Below are positions 17,428 to 25,726 of a DNA stretch of 64,000 bases, piece after piece. The stretch is from JBGPHT01 sp041484525 (GTDB taxonomy: Bacteria; Acidobacteriota; Terriglobia; Bryobacterales; Bryobacteraceae): assembly GCA_041484525.1 (NCBI GenBank), contig JBGPHT010000008.1, positions 1 to 64,000 of the forward strand. The letters run 5' to 3'. The notes beneath the pieces are model-generated. The model had not been told where the DNA came from. It made no database searches and saw nothing but the letters and a program-made list of their open reading frames with translations. Numbering within the stretch: the stretch's first letter is position 1; the number at the start of each line of letters is the position of its first letter. The translations under genes were made by a program, and so were the position numbers.

Positions 17428-19122
17428 ATGGAAGCGGAATTCATCGTCGTGAGCGGACCGTTGCTCGGCACACGGTTCTCCCTCGGTCCGAATGAGGTGA
17501 CGATCGGCCGCGACCCCTCGGCCGGCATCCGTCTCAACGAGCCCCAGGTGGCCTGGGAGCACTCCGCCGTCCGGTTGCACGACGGGCGCTACCATATCCA
17601 CGACTGCCGCACGGGCTCCGGAACATTTGTTAATGGGATGCGGATTACGGAGCACTGCCTTGAGCCCGGCGACCAGATCGGCATCGGCGAAACCGTGCTC
17701 GTCTACCGCGAGGACCCCGCCGTGCTACCCGCCGATTCACCGCAGCATTCCCTGCTTCGCGCGTGCTCCCTGCTGTTCCTCTTCCGCGCCCTCGCCATGG
17801 CGCAGAACCAACCGCATCGCGCGACACTCGAGGCGCAGATCCTCCGCCTGATCGCCGATCTGGTGCCCTGTACAGGCGGCGCGGTGGTGCTCGGGGCCGG
17901 TGAGGACGAGCTGCGCACTGCCGCCATTGGGCCGGGGGATTTGGCCGCACGAGTCTGCCGTGAGGGCGCCGTCATCGACGCCCACACGGTGGCGCTTGCC
18001 CTGTATGTGCGTGGACACATCGCCGGGATTCTCGCGGCGCGTTTTCCCGAGTCCGAAGCCGTCAACCTGCCGGAGCATCGCGACACTCTCAGCGCCGTAG
18101 CCAGCCTGGCCGCTGCCGCCCTCGAAACTGTGCGCGAGGTGGAGATCCTACAGGCCGAGAACGCTCTCCTGCGCGGCGGTGAGCCCGGAATCGTGGGGTC
18201 GAGCCCGGCTATTCAAAAACTTCTCGACGTGATTGCCCGCGTGGCTCCGCAGGACGCCTCCGCCCTGATCCTGGGGGAGAGCGGCGCCGGCAAGGAACTG
18301 GTGGCGCGAGCCATCCACCGCGGGAGTCCGCGCGCGGCCAGGCCTTTCGTCGCCATCAACTGCGCCGCGCTCACCGAAACGCTCCTCGAGAGTGAACTGT
18401 TCGGTCATGAGAAGGGCGCCTTCACCGGCGCCATCGCGCAGAAGAAGGGCAAACTCGAAATGGCCGAGGGCGGCACCGTCTTTCTCGACGAGATCGCCGA
18501 GCTCGCCACCGGCCTTCAAGCCAAGCTCCTGCGGGTTCTGCAGCAGCGCGAATTCGAGCGCGTGGGCGGCACCAAAACCCTCGCACTCGACGTTCGGCTG
18601 ATCGCCGCCACCAACCGCGACCTGGCCGCCGAAGTCCGCCGCGGCCGCTTCCGCGAGGACCTATTCCACCGCCTCAACGTCGTCGCCCTGCGCGTGCCGC
18701 CGCTGCGCGAGCGTCCCGAGGATATCCCCGCTCTCGCCCACCACTTTCTGGATCGCGCCGCCGTGCGGTGCCGCCGCCGCGTCGCCGGAATCTCTGCCGA
18801 AGCCGAGCGCTGCCTCATCACTTACGCCTGGCCTGGCAACGTGCGCGAACTCGAAAACGCCATCGAGCGTGCCGTGGTGCTCGGCCACTCCGCTACCGTC
18901 ATGCCCGAAGATCTCCCCGAGACGGTGCTCGATTCAGCGGCCATTACGGAACCAGCGGGCGGTCTGCAATCTTCCGTGGTCGAGCGCAAGCGACAGGCGA
19001 TCGTCACCGCCTGGCACGACTCGGGCGGCGATCACAACCGGGCCGCCGCCCTGCTCAACGTTCACCCCAATTCGCTTCGCCGCCTCATCCGTAGTCTCAA
19101 GTTGCGCAATCTGCTGCCGTAG
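17428..19122 (+). CDS. Sigma54-dependent activator with FHA and GAF-like sensors
   Basis: A 564-residue enhancer-binding protein. Residues 1-95 are a forkhead-associated phosphothreonine reader (GTRFSLGPNEVTIGRDPSAGIRLN, then GSGTFVNGMRI). Residues 105-240 are GAF-like. The AAA+ domain has Walker A GESGAGKE (283-290), an intact GAFTGA sigma54 contact loop (330-335) and Walker B TVFLDEIAE. The C-terminus has a Fis-type HTH (GGDHNRAAALLNVHPNSLRRLIR). FHA input implies control by a Ser/Thr kinase rather than by a receiver domain. No kinase gene is adjacent, so the targets are unknown. apaG follows after 27 bases. Confidence 0.9.
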   Translation: MEAEFIVVSGPLLGTRFSLGPNEVTIGRDPSAGIRLNEPQVAWEHSAVRLHDGRYHIHDCRTGSGTFVNGMRITEHCLEPGDQIGIGETVLVYREDPAVLPADSPQHSLLRACSLLFLFRALAMAQNQPHRATLEAQILRLIADLVPCTGGAVVLGAGEDELRTAAIGPGDLAARVCREGAVIDAHTVALALYVRGHIAGILAARFPESEAVNLPEHRDTLSAVASLAAAALETVREVEILQAENALLRGGEPGIVGSSPAIQKLLDVIARVAPQDASALILGESGAGKELVARAIHRGSPRAARPFVAINCAALTETLLESELFGHEKGAFTGAIAQKKGKLEMAEGGTVFLDEIAELATGLQAKLLRVLQQREFERVGGTKTLALDVRLIAATNRDLAAEVRRGRFREDLFHRLNVVALRVPPLRERPEDIPALAHHFLDRAAVRCRRRVAGISAEAERCLITYAWPGNVRELENAIERAVVLGHSATVMPEDLPETVLDSAAITEPAGGLQSSVVERKRQAIVTAWHDSGGDHNRAAALLNVHPNSLRRLIRSLKLRNLLP

Positions 19123-19149
19123 CCTTCTTGCTATCATGGGTGTCTCAAT

Positions 19150-19563
19150 ATGCCTGATCTGCGATCCGAGCCCGCTCCAATATCCGAAGCCGTGACCGAC
19201 GGTGTCCGCGTCGAAGTTCTGTCGCGCCACTCACCCGAGAACTCACGGCCGCAGCAGGGAGAATGGGTGTTCGAGTACACGGTCCGAATTACCAATCAGG
19301 GATCGGAGACGGTTCAACTTCTCAGCCGGCACTGGATCATCACTGACGCTCTGGATCACGTCGAAGAAGTCAGAGGTCCGGGTGTGGTCGGCGAGCAACC
19401 GGTTCTGGCGCCAGGCGAGTCATTCAAGTATTCGTCGTGGTGCCCCCTCAAGACACCCACCGGCATGATGCACGGCACCTATCAGATGGTCCGCGCATCG
19501 GGCACGCAGTTCGACATCGAGATCGCGCCCTTCGCGTTGAGAGCGCGATATACGGTTCACTAA
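19150..19563 (+). CDS. apaG: ApaG-domain protein
   Basis: A 137-residue protein with the fibronectin-III-like ApaG fold: VRVEVLSRH, FEYTVRITNQGSETVQLLSRHW, then the signature EVRGPGVVGEQPVLAPGESF and GTYQMVR near the C-terminus. ApaG proteins are linked by genetics to cobalt/magnesium homeostasis and diadenosine tetraphosphate metabolism; the biochemical role is unsettled. The length matches the family (about 125-130) with a slightly longer N-terminus. It lies just after the sigma54 activator on the same strand and converges with the di-haem peroxidase gene. Confidence 0.92.
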   Translation: MPDLRSEPAPISEAVTDGVRVEVLSRHSPENSRPQQGEWVFEYTVRITNQGSETVQLLSRHWIITDALDHVEEVRGPGVVGEQPVLAPGESFKYSSWCPLKTPTGMMHGTYQMVRASGTQFDIEIAPFALRARYTVH

Positions 19564-19570
19564 CCGGAGC

Positions 19571-20920
19571 CTACGGATTCCGCAAGTCCCGCAGGTATTG
19601 CGCCGGCACCGGCTCGCCCGTCAGTGTTTTCAGAAACTCCTTGAGCTGCCGCTTCTCTTCTGTCGAAAGAGATAGCGGGCGTGTTTCCTTGGGTCCTCCA
19701 AGGAACGTGCCTTCCGGATCGCCGCCGCGATTGTAGAACTCGATCGCTTCTTCGAGAGTCGCAGCCTGGCCGTCGCGGAAGTATGGACCCGTCTCCACCA
19801 CCTGACGAAGCCCTTTCGTACGCCACAATCCCGGCGGAATGGTCTGCTTGCAGAAGTCGCCATCCCGGATAGTGGCGGGATCGTCGCTGAAATGCCCGTT
19901 CACGTTGAAGTCGCCGCCCGCCGTCGATGAATCGCAGATGAGCGGCTGGTTGGCCGAACGCCCCGCTTCTTTCGGATCGGCATGCGGCGAAAGGTGCGTG
20001 TCGATGCGTAACCCGATGATGTGGAAATCGTCGTCCGAAAAGAGCGGTGTGTTGTGGCAGCGGATGCACTCCGCCTTACCGATGAAGAGATTGAGGCCCG
20101 CTTTCGCGTCGCGGCTGATTGCCTGGCGTTCGCCGGCGGCATAGCGGTCGAATGGCGCGTTACGGCTCACCAGCTTTCGGAGGTACGCCTCGATGGCCTT
20201 GCCGTAATTCGCCAGAACGCGGTTGATGAGCTCCTTGTCTGCCGCATTCAACTTGTTCCAATTCGCCGTGTCGGTGTAGGGCGAGCCCGTTGCGGGAAAT
20301 CGCCGGTAATCCGCCATGCCCGGATCGAGCGGCCACTCCGGGAACGCTTGGTTGTAATCGCTGCGATAGTGTTCGTATATGACGTGCGCCAACTGCAGAC
20401 GGCTGCCGTTCTGCACTGGCGGACTCTCGGGCTCGCTCTGCGCGTCGAACCACTCGGAGTCGGAGAAGCCGTCGTTCTCACGCCAGTGCGCGCCGGAATT
20501 AGGATGCACGTAGAAGACGGTGTTGACCACGCTGCTGGCGTTACGCGTCATCCACTGCGAGCCCAGCGCCGTGGCGTTTGGATTCGACCGGATGTCGAAG
20601 AGCCACTTCGATTCCGGCATGTGGCAATGGCGGCATGCGATCTTGCCAGCCTCGCCGATGGCGCCAAGCTGGCCTTCCTGGGGCGTGCCCACCTGAATCG
20701 GACCCGAAAGGCGCGGTTCAAAAAAGAGCTTCTGTCCGAGCAGAGCCGCGGACTCGGAATCGCGATACTTGTTGGTGGTGTCCACCGGCAGTTCCGGCAG
20801 CGGGGAAAGCGAGTGGATGATTGCCCACTCCGCTTGCGAGAAGTCGTCGCTGCTGCGGCAGGAAACGATCAACCCTACGCACGCGACTACAATACCGAAA
20901 TTGAGAATGGACGTCCGCAT
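19571..20920 (-). CDS. Di-haem cytochrome c peroxidase/MauG-like lipoprotein
   Basis: The start at 20920 gives a clean lipoprotein signal (FGIVVACVGLIVSC, Cys at the lipobox), so the protein is probably anchored in the periplasm. Two haem c sites are present: CRHCH at residues 96-100 and CIRCH at 285-289. These are the two haems of bacterial di-haem peroxidases, which reduce peroxide or oxidise protein-bound substrates. LGQKLFFEPRLSG and the LWRTKGLRQVVETGPYFRDG motif near the end are typical. At 449 residues it is longer than classic CcpA (about 330) because of an insert between the haems. An in-frame start further upstream would bury the signal peptide. Confidence 0.88.
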   Translation of the reverse strand: MRTSILNFGIVVACVGLIVSCRSSDDFSQAEWAIIHSLSPLPELPVDTTNKYRDSESAALLGQKLFFEPRLSGPIQVGTPQEGQLGAIGEAGKIACRHCHMPESKWLFDIRSNPNATALGSQWMTRNASSVVNTVFYVHPNSGAHWRENDGFSDSEWFDAQSEPESPPVQNGSRLQLAHVIYEHYRSDYNQAFPEWPLDPGMADYRRFPATGSPYTDTANWNKLNAADKELINRVLANYGKAIEAYLRKLVSRNAPFDRYAAGERQAISRDAKAGLNLFIGKAECIRCHNTPLFSDDDFHIIGLRIDTHLSPHADPKEAGRSANQPLICDSSTAGGDFNVNGHFSDDPATIRDGDFCKQTIPPGLWRTKGLRQVVETGPYFRDGQAATLEEAIEFYNRGGDPEGTFLGGPKETRPLSLSTEEKRQLKEFLKTLTGEPVPAQYLRDLRNP

Positions 20921-20975
20921 CGCTCGCACCATTCTAAATCCCGCAGTGCCGCGGCAATCGCGTATCCTGAGCGCA

Positions 20976-21152
20976 ATGGAGTATTTCTTCGCGTGCCCAT
21001 ACTGCTGGGAACGGATCTCGATGGTGCTCGACACGTCGGTGAAAGCCCAAACGTATGTCGAGGACTGCGAGGTTTGCTGCCATCCGATCGAGGTGCGCTA
21101 TACAGTCGAGGATGACGAAGTGAGCGCCTTCGAAGCCAGGGCGCTCGAATAA
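20976..21152 (+). CDS. CPXCG-motif cysteine-rich small protein
   Basis: A 58-residue protein with the zinc-ribbon-like CPYCWERIS at residues 7-15 and a second pair CEVCCHPIEV near residues 31-40, followed by an acidic tail. It matches the Cys-rich CPXCG family of small bacterial proteins of unknown function. The start is set by the family N-terminus MEYFFACPYC; reading further upstream in frame runs antisense into the peroxidase gene. It is divergent from that gene with a 55-base gap. Confidence 0.8.
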   Translation: MEYFFACPYCWERISMVLDTSVKAQTYVEDCEVCCHPIEVRYTVEDDEVSAFEARALE

Positions 21153-21164
21153 CCTACCGACGCT

Positions 21165-22011
21165 TCACTTCCGCACCAGCTTCCAGACCGTGAACGTCCG
21201 CGCACCGCCGGGCTGCGATCCGAAATAGCGTGGACGCTCTTGGCCGGGAGCGGCATAGCAGATCTTGAGCGTCTGCCCATCCAGTTCATAGATTCCATAC
21301 TGCGTTTTGCCGGCGTTGCCGCCCTGCATGTTGTAGAGGTCGATCGCCCTTGGCGTTTTCGAGCGGTCGACCGCGAACTTCGTCTTGGAGTACACTTGTG
21401 ACCCGAAGAAAACGGTCATCTCTCTCCCCTCCACCACGCGCCGCCCGGACTGAGTGAACGCCGGCTCCAGCGCCACCCCGTCGAGTATCCCGGAGACCAT
21501 CGACCATTCGCCCGTCAGTTCCGGCACCGCCTCGAAATGCACCTCATCCTTGACCGCGACTACTTTAGCCGTACCGCTCGACCGCTTCAGTGTCTCGATC
21601 ACCAGCCCCGTACCGGCCTGGGTGGCGAATTTCCGCGGACGGTCCCCGCCCCGGGTCGTCATACAGATCCGCCACGTGTCTCCATTCAATTCATAGATGC
21701 CGAGAGACGTGTTGCCTTTCTCGGGACCGACGGTGAAGTTGAAATTGAAAGCGCGGAGTCTGGCTCGCGTCGATCGAGATCGTTCCCTCATACTCGCTGC
21801 CCATTCCGGTCGAAGTGAAGCGGTCGCCCTGAATCGCAATTCTGGCGCCGGTCAGCATGGGCGCGGGAACTTCCTGTCCATCCGCTTCGAGCGCGACGAT
21901 GTTCCAGACTCCCTGCAGTCTTTCCAGGTCCTGCTGCGATTTTGGCTGTGCGTCCAACCCGCAGGTCAAGAGCAAACCAACTGCGCCGCGCGCGATCCAG
22001 ATGCGTTTCAT
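21165..22011 (-). pseudogene. TIGR03067-type exported protein, frameshifted
   Basis: Two TIGR03067 (lipocalin-like) repeats are encoded, but in different frames. The first frame opens at 22011 with a signal peptide and LERLQGVWNIVALEADGQEVP, running to IDASQTPR. Near 21751-21755 the frame changes, and the other frame continues with FNFNFTVG, GIYELNGDTWRICM, then a second repeat (LTGEWSMVSGILDGV, TPRAIDLYNMQGGNAGKTQYGIYEL). Comparison of SQTPR-FNF with SKTPRAIDL indicates one lost base. The start overlaps the stop of the upstream permease gene (ATGA). The frameshift could be a real mutation or an assembly error. Confidence 0.8.
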
Positions 22012-22574
22012 AAGCGAGGCCCTTCCTTTCTTCGAATGCGAATCCGTCCACCTGCCAGAGATCTTGCCGGGCCGATCGCGATCAGCGCGAGCTGATACCA
22101 GAGAGGGGCCGCGCCGCCTGTGACCGCGAGTGAGACAACGCCCATCACCGCTGCAATCGCGGCCAGTCCAACGGCGGCGCGCGGACGCAGCGACGCCGCG
22201 ATGTAGCCGCCCGGCACCATGGCCGGCAAACCGACCGCGAGGCTGATCAGCGAGTAGGCGAGGTCGCCCGCCGTGAGCAGTTTGGACATCGCCCCATCAC
22301 CGCCCATGACCGTCAACGCGACCGCCGCGTAACCAACCAGCGCCGCGGCCAGCGTCTTCAGCCAGTGGCCGCGCCAGATGCTTATCCAGAGCAAGCGCGT
22401 ACTCGAGCGGAGCGCCTGGTCCCAATACTATCGGCGCGCGTGTGGCGGCGACAGAGTGGATGCCAGCAGCGCATGTTCCTCCACCAGGTCGCCGAGGACC
22501 ATCTCTTTGTCACGCTGCGGCAGGCAAAGCCCGAGCAGCCGGTTGGCCAGGCGCGGGGGTGCCGTGTGCCTCAT
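22008..22574 (-). pseudogene. Permease-prefix-domain transporter with in-frame amber stop
   Basis: The frame starts at 22574 with RLANRLLGLCLPQRDKEMVLGDLVEE, a prefix domain seen at the N-terminus of acidobacterial permeases and small transporters. At 22428-22430 a TAG interrupts it. The same frame then continues YWDQALRS and a multi-helix membrane part (TLAAALVGYAAVALTVMG, SLISLAVGLPAMVPGGYIAASL) to 22008. The usual motif at the break is R-W-Y-W, so TAG most likely replaced TGG. The start overlaps the PadR stop, and the end overlaps the next start, both as ATGA. Confidence 0.75.
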
Positions 22575-22888
22575 GTGGTCCGCCAGTTGGTCTTCAGCCC
22601 TGCCATCATTTTGCGAATGGCGTCCTGCGAGTCTCGCAAGGCGCGCTGTCCGCCGGACTCGATCTTGAAGAATCGCTTGGCGCGCCCGCCGCGCTCCGGC
22701 GTGGGATCGCCAGCGAACGACGACACGTACCCTTTCGCCTCCAGCCGCTCGAGCGTCGCGTACACCGCGCCAATCGACACGCGCCGATCCGTCCGCTCCT
22801 CGATTTCGCGCCGCACCGCCATCCCGTAGGCGTTGGCGCCAAGCTGTAGTAAAGCCACTAGTACGATCTGCTCGAATTCGCCTGGAAG
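22571..22888 (-). pseudogene. PadR-family repressor gene, normal start codon apparently lost
   Basis: From 22858 to 22571 the frame encodes a PadR winged-helix: LLQLGANAYGMAVRREIEER, RRVSIGAVYATLERLEAKGYV, GGRAKRFFKI. Conserved N-terminal sequence lies upstream in the same frame at 22859-22888 (LPGEFEQIVLV), yet it has no ATG, GTG or TTG and is closed by TGA. A GTG four bases further out would fit if one base (A) were removed. Translation could still start at the GTG at 22858, giving 95 residues without the first helix. PadR proteins repress the permease operons they precede. Confidence 0.65.
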
Positions 22889-22907
22889 TCACCCTTTGCC
22901 ACAGTTT

Positions 22908-22918
22908 CTACATAGTAG
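22908..22918. promoter_or_regulatory. Short palindrome upstream of padR (operator candidate)
   Basis: CTAC-ATA-GTAG lies about 20 bases upstream of the presumed original padR start, next to an A/T-rich stretch. PadR-type repressors commonly bind palindromes of about this size in their own promoter. The arms are only four bases, so the site is weak evidence on its own. Confidence 0.25.
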
Positions 22919-23052
22919 AGAATAAATAGCTCGGGCTGTCCAGAGCTTTTTGACATCTGCCCAAAAGATTCTGGAACTAATACAGAAACGATTGAATGTA
23001 CAGAATCGTCCACCTGCCGTATAACACATGTATCGTTGGGTGATATCGGACG

Positions 23053-24579
23053 ATGCTGGGAGCCAAACCGGTTCTTCCATCCGGACGCTATACGTCTGCC
23101 TGGGCGTTCATGGCTGTCCTCGTGGTGTTCATTGTGGGCACGCGTTGGCCGCTTGCGCCGCGCTATCCCTACTACTTTGACAGCGGCAACTTCGCGCTCT
23201 CGCTGGAGCAATTCAACCCCGCCCTGCACCAGCCGCAGCCGCCAGGATACGCGTTTTTCGTCGGCCTCATCCGGCTCATCCATCTCTGGGTGGAACGCCC
23301 CGAAAGAGTCCTGCTCGTAGCCGGTCTCCTGGCAGCCTGCGCCGCCACGCTACTCATCCGCATGCTGGCGGCGGAGTTGTTCGGCCGCACGGCAGGCATT
23401 CTCGCCGCGGCCCTGCTGGCCTCCAACCCCGTCTTCTGGTTCGCCGGCGTCACCAACCAGATCCGATTATTCCTCTCACTGATCGCGGTCGGAATCGGGC
23501 TCCTTGCCTGGCGCGCCCTCACCCGGCCCGCTCGCCCGTATTGGTTCTCAGCCGCGTGTGCCGGGCTGGGACTCGCCGGCGGATTCCGCCCCGAAGCAGC
23601 CCTCCTGCTGGCTCCCGTGGGCCTATGGGTGTGGTCTGCGACCGGCCGCTCGCCTCGGCGGCTGGCAATCGGCGCCGCCTGCTTCACTGCCTGCTCCCTG
23701 CCCTGGATCGCCGTCACGGTGATGGCGGTCGGCGGCATCCATCCTACCGTGGACATGCTCTGGACGTACGCCGATAGCCAGTTCCACGGCACCTCCGCCG
23801 TCTTCGGAGCCACCGGCCGGGCCGCCTACAAAATGTTCGCGTCCGCCCTGGTTTGGAACCTCCTGGGAGCGGTCGTCTGGCTTTGGGCCGTGCCCTTCGC
23901 GCGCTTACGCACCTGGAATCCGGACCTGCGCCGCCAGGCGACCTTCCTGTCAATCGCCTTCTTGCCACCGTTTCTCTTCTCCGCTTTCATCCACATCGGC
24001 GACCCTGACCAGGGGCTCGCCAGCATCTCTATCCTGTGTGTGGCCGGGGGCGCCGTGCTCGCGGCATTTCTCCATCGCATCGGCAGCCACCGCGCCTATG
24101 CCGCCTCCTCCGCTATCGTTCTCGCGCACGCCCTCCTTTTCTTCCTGCCCCCCACGCGGCTCGCGCAAGCTTCCAGTTACCGCGCCGTGCTGGCGGTCGA
24201 CCGGCTCACTACCAATGCCATCACCGCCATTCAGGACCTGGACTGCGACGGCCCGGTCACCATCGTGCACTACGCTTCCCCCGTCTCGTCCCGCCATCTG
24301 GCTTATTACTTCCCCGACGACTACGTCGTCGTTCTCCCTGCGAATCCCGGCGAGGGTCCGCTGTCGTACTACCGCCATGAGTCGCTGCCCGTGCCCGCGG
24401 AAGTGGCCGGCCTCATCCGGCCCGGATCGCACAGGCTGCTGCTGGTCGTGCCCGGCAATGCCGACCCGAAACTCCTGGTGGGATGGCGAAACCATCGCGG
24501 GATCTATTACTTGGAACTGGACCCGAATGTCCCGATTACGATCGGACCGTACCGTCTGGCGCCCTCGCCCGTAATGTAA
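23053..24579 (+). CDS. GT39/PMT-like membrane glycosyltransferase
   Basis: A 508-residue protein with about nine to eleven membrane helices and a C-terminal soluble part of about 110 residues. After the first helix (AVLVVFIVGTRWPL) comes YPYYFDSGNFALSLEQFNP, then QPQPPGYAFFVGLI. An acidic residue in the first loop followed by PPGY is characteristic of GT-C enzymes of the GT39/ArnT type, which move sugars from a polyprenyl phosphate. AAELFGRTAGILAAALLAS, further along, also suits the family. Acceptor and sugar are unknown. It is divergent from the decayed padR operon. Confidence 0.75.
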   Translation: MLGAKPVLPSGRYTSAWAFMAVLVVFIVGTRWPLAPRYPYYFDSGNFALSLEQFNPALHQPQPPGYAFFVGLIRLIHLWVERPERVLLVAGLLAACAATLLIRMLAAELFGRTAGILAAALLASNPVFWFAGVTNQIRLFLSLIAVGIGLLAWRALTRPARPYWFSAACAGLGLAGGFRPEAALLLAPVGLWVWSATGRSPRRLAIGAACFTACSLPWIAVTVMAVGGIHPTVDMLWTYADSQFHGTSAVFGATGRAAYKMFASALVWNLLGAVVWLWAVPFARLRTWNPDLRRQATFLSIAFLPPFLFSAFIHIGDPDQGLASISILCVAGGAVLAAFLHRIGSHRAYAASSAIVLAHALLFFLPPTRLAQASSYRAVLAVDRLTTNAITAIQDLDCDGPVTIVHYASPVSSRHLAYYFPDDYVVVLPANPGEGPLSYYRHESLPVPAEVAGLIRPGSHRLLLVVPGNADPKLLVGWRNHRGIYYLELDPNVPITIGPYRLAPSPVM

Positions 24580-24606
24580 ATTCCTTACGGCGCGTAACGG
24601 ATTTAC
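24576..24606. repeat. Stem-loop after the glycosyltransferase gene
   Basis: GTAAATTCCTTACG and CGTAACGGATTTAC pair around a GCG loop (12 of 14 positions). The stem begins at the gene's stop codon. There is no T-run after it, so it is more likely an operator or RNA-stability hairpin than an intrinsic terminator. The next gene starts 23 bases on. Confidence 0.4.
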
Positions 24607-24628
24607 TGTATGCCGCGCCTTCTCTGCA

Positions 24629-25726
24629 GTGAGGTTTTCAATACTCTGGCTGGGGTTGGTGTGCCTCAGCCACCCCGCATCGGCGCAAAAGGCGCGCGTT
24701 CGCGACACTTCCCAAGTCGACATGCCCGCGCCGGTGGATTCCAACAGCCCGGCGTTTTGGTGGGACCGTCAATTCCATCTCCTCAATTCCACCGGCGAAG
24801 GCCCCAGGAAGAGCGACGGCCGCGATCAGTTCCACCTCGATGCGCCCCAGTTGGGGTCCATGAACCGCCTCGACCCCTGGCCCACCTGGATGGAAGCCGT
24901 GTGGCCCGATCCCGACACCGGCGTGATTTTCGGCTGGTATCATCGCGAACATTTCGGCGTCTGTAAGGGAAGCAATTTGTCCGTGCCCCAGATCGGGGCC
25001 GCCGTGTCCTACGATGGCGGCCATGCGTGGATCGACATGGGCGCGGTGATCGCGTCGGGTGACCCCATCGATTGCGCGTCCCAGAACGGTTACTTCGCCG
25101 GCGGCACGGGCGATGTTTCCGTGGTGCTCGACCGCGACAAGAACTATTTCTACTTTTTCTTCGGCGTCTATGGCGGCCCACTGGAGGGCCAGGGGCTCGG
25201 CATCGCGCGCATGCCTTTTGCCAGCCGCTACAGCCAGAACGGCGCCGTGATGAAGTTTCACGACGGCGCGTGGACGGAACCCGGCCTCCGCGGCCGGATC
25301 ACCCCCATCTTCCCCGCCAAAGTCGCGTGGCAGCAGCCCAATACCGACGCCTTCTGGGGACCCGCGATTCACTGGAATACCTATCTCGAACAATACGTGA
25401 TGCTGCTCAACCATGCCTGCTGCTCGACAGGCTTCCCGCAGGAAGGCATCTATGTCAGCTTCAGCAAAAATCCGGGCGATCCTGCCGCGTGGAGCAAGCC
25501 GAAAAAGATTTTGCAAGACACTGGATGGTATCCGCAGGCGATCGGCCTCGAGCGCAACTCCACCGACCGCAGCGCCGGCCGCATCGCTCGCCTCTACATC
25601 TACGGCCACTCCCGCTGGGAGATCGTCTTTCGCAGACCGGACGAGCCCCCGGACGAACAGCCGCAAATGCCAACAGGCTGGATTCCCCAACCCGTCGTCC
25701 TATCGGCCCCGCCGTCAGTCCGTTAA
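24629..25726 (+). CDS. Exported protein, probable five-bladed propeller (glycosidase-like)
   Basis: A 365-residue protein starting at GTG with a signal peptide (FSILWLGLVCLSHPASAQ). The mature part is rich in Trp/Tyr and beta turns: WPTWMEAVWPDPDTGVIFGWYHRE, GAAVSYDGGHAWIDMG, GTGDVSVVLDRDKNYFYFFF, and WGPAIHWNTYLEQYVMLLNH. Blades of this kind resemble DUF4185-type and GH43/GH62-like propellers, in which one blade reports the calendar of sample to solution contacts; that resemblance is by eye. Two adjacent Cys (HACCSTG) may be bonded. It overlaps metH at the 3' end by 12 bases, tail to tail. Function is not established. Confidence 0.5.
   Translation: MRFSILWLGLVCLSHPASAQKARVRDTSQVDMPAPVDSNSPAFWWDRQFHLLNSTGEGPRKSDGRDQFHLDAPQLGSMNRLDPWPTWMEAVWPDPDTGVIFGWYHREHFGVCKGSNLSVPQIGAAVSYDGGHAWIDMGAVIASGDPIDCASQNGYFAGGTGDVSVVLDRDKNYFYFFFGVYGGPLEGQGLGIARMPFASRYSQNGAVMKFHDGAWTEPGLRGRITPIFPAKVAWQQPNTDAFWGPAIHWNTYLEQYVMLLNHACCSTGFPQEGIYVSFSKNPGDPAAWSKPKKILQDTGWYPQAIGLERNSTDRSAGRIARLYIYGHSRWEIVFRRPDEPPDEQPQMPTGWIPQPVVLSAPPSVR

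Noticed and set aside
22428..22430. TAG read through as pyrrolysine or suppressed
   Set aside because: The flanking motif needs Trp at this place, and TGG to TAG is one change. Neighbouring genes are also broken, and no pyl genes are seen.
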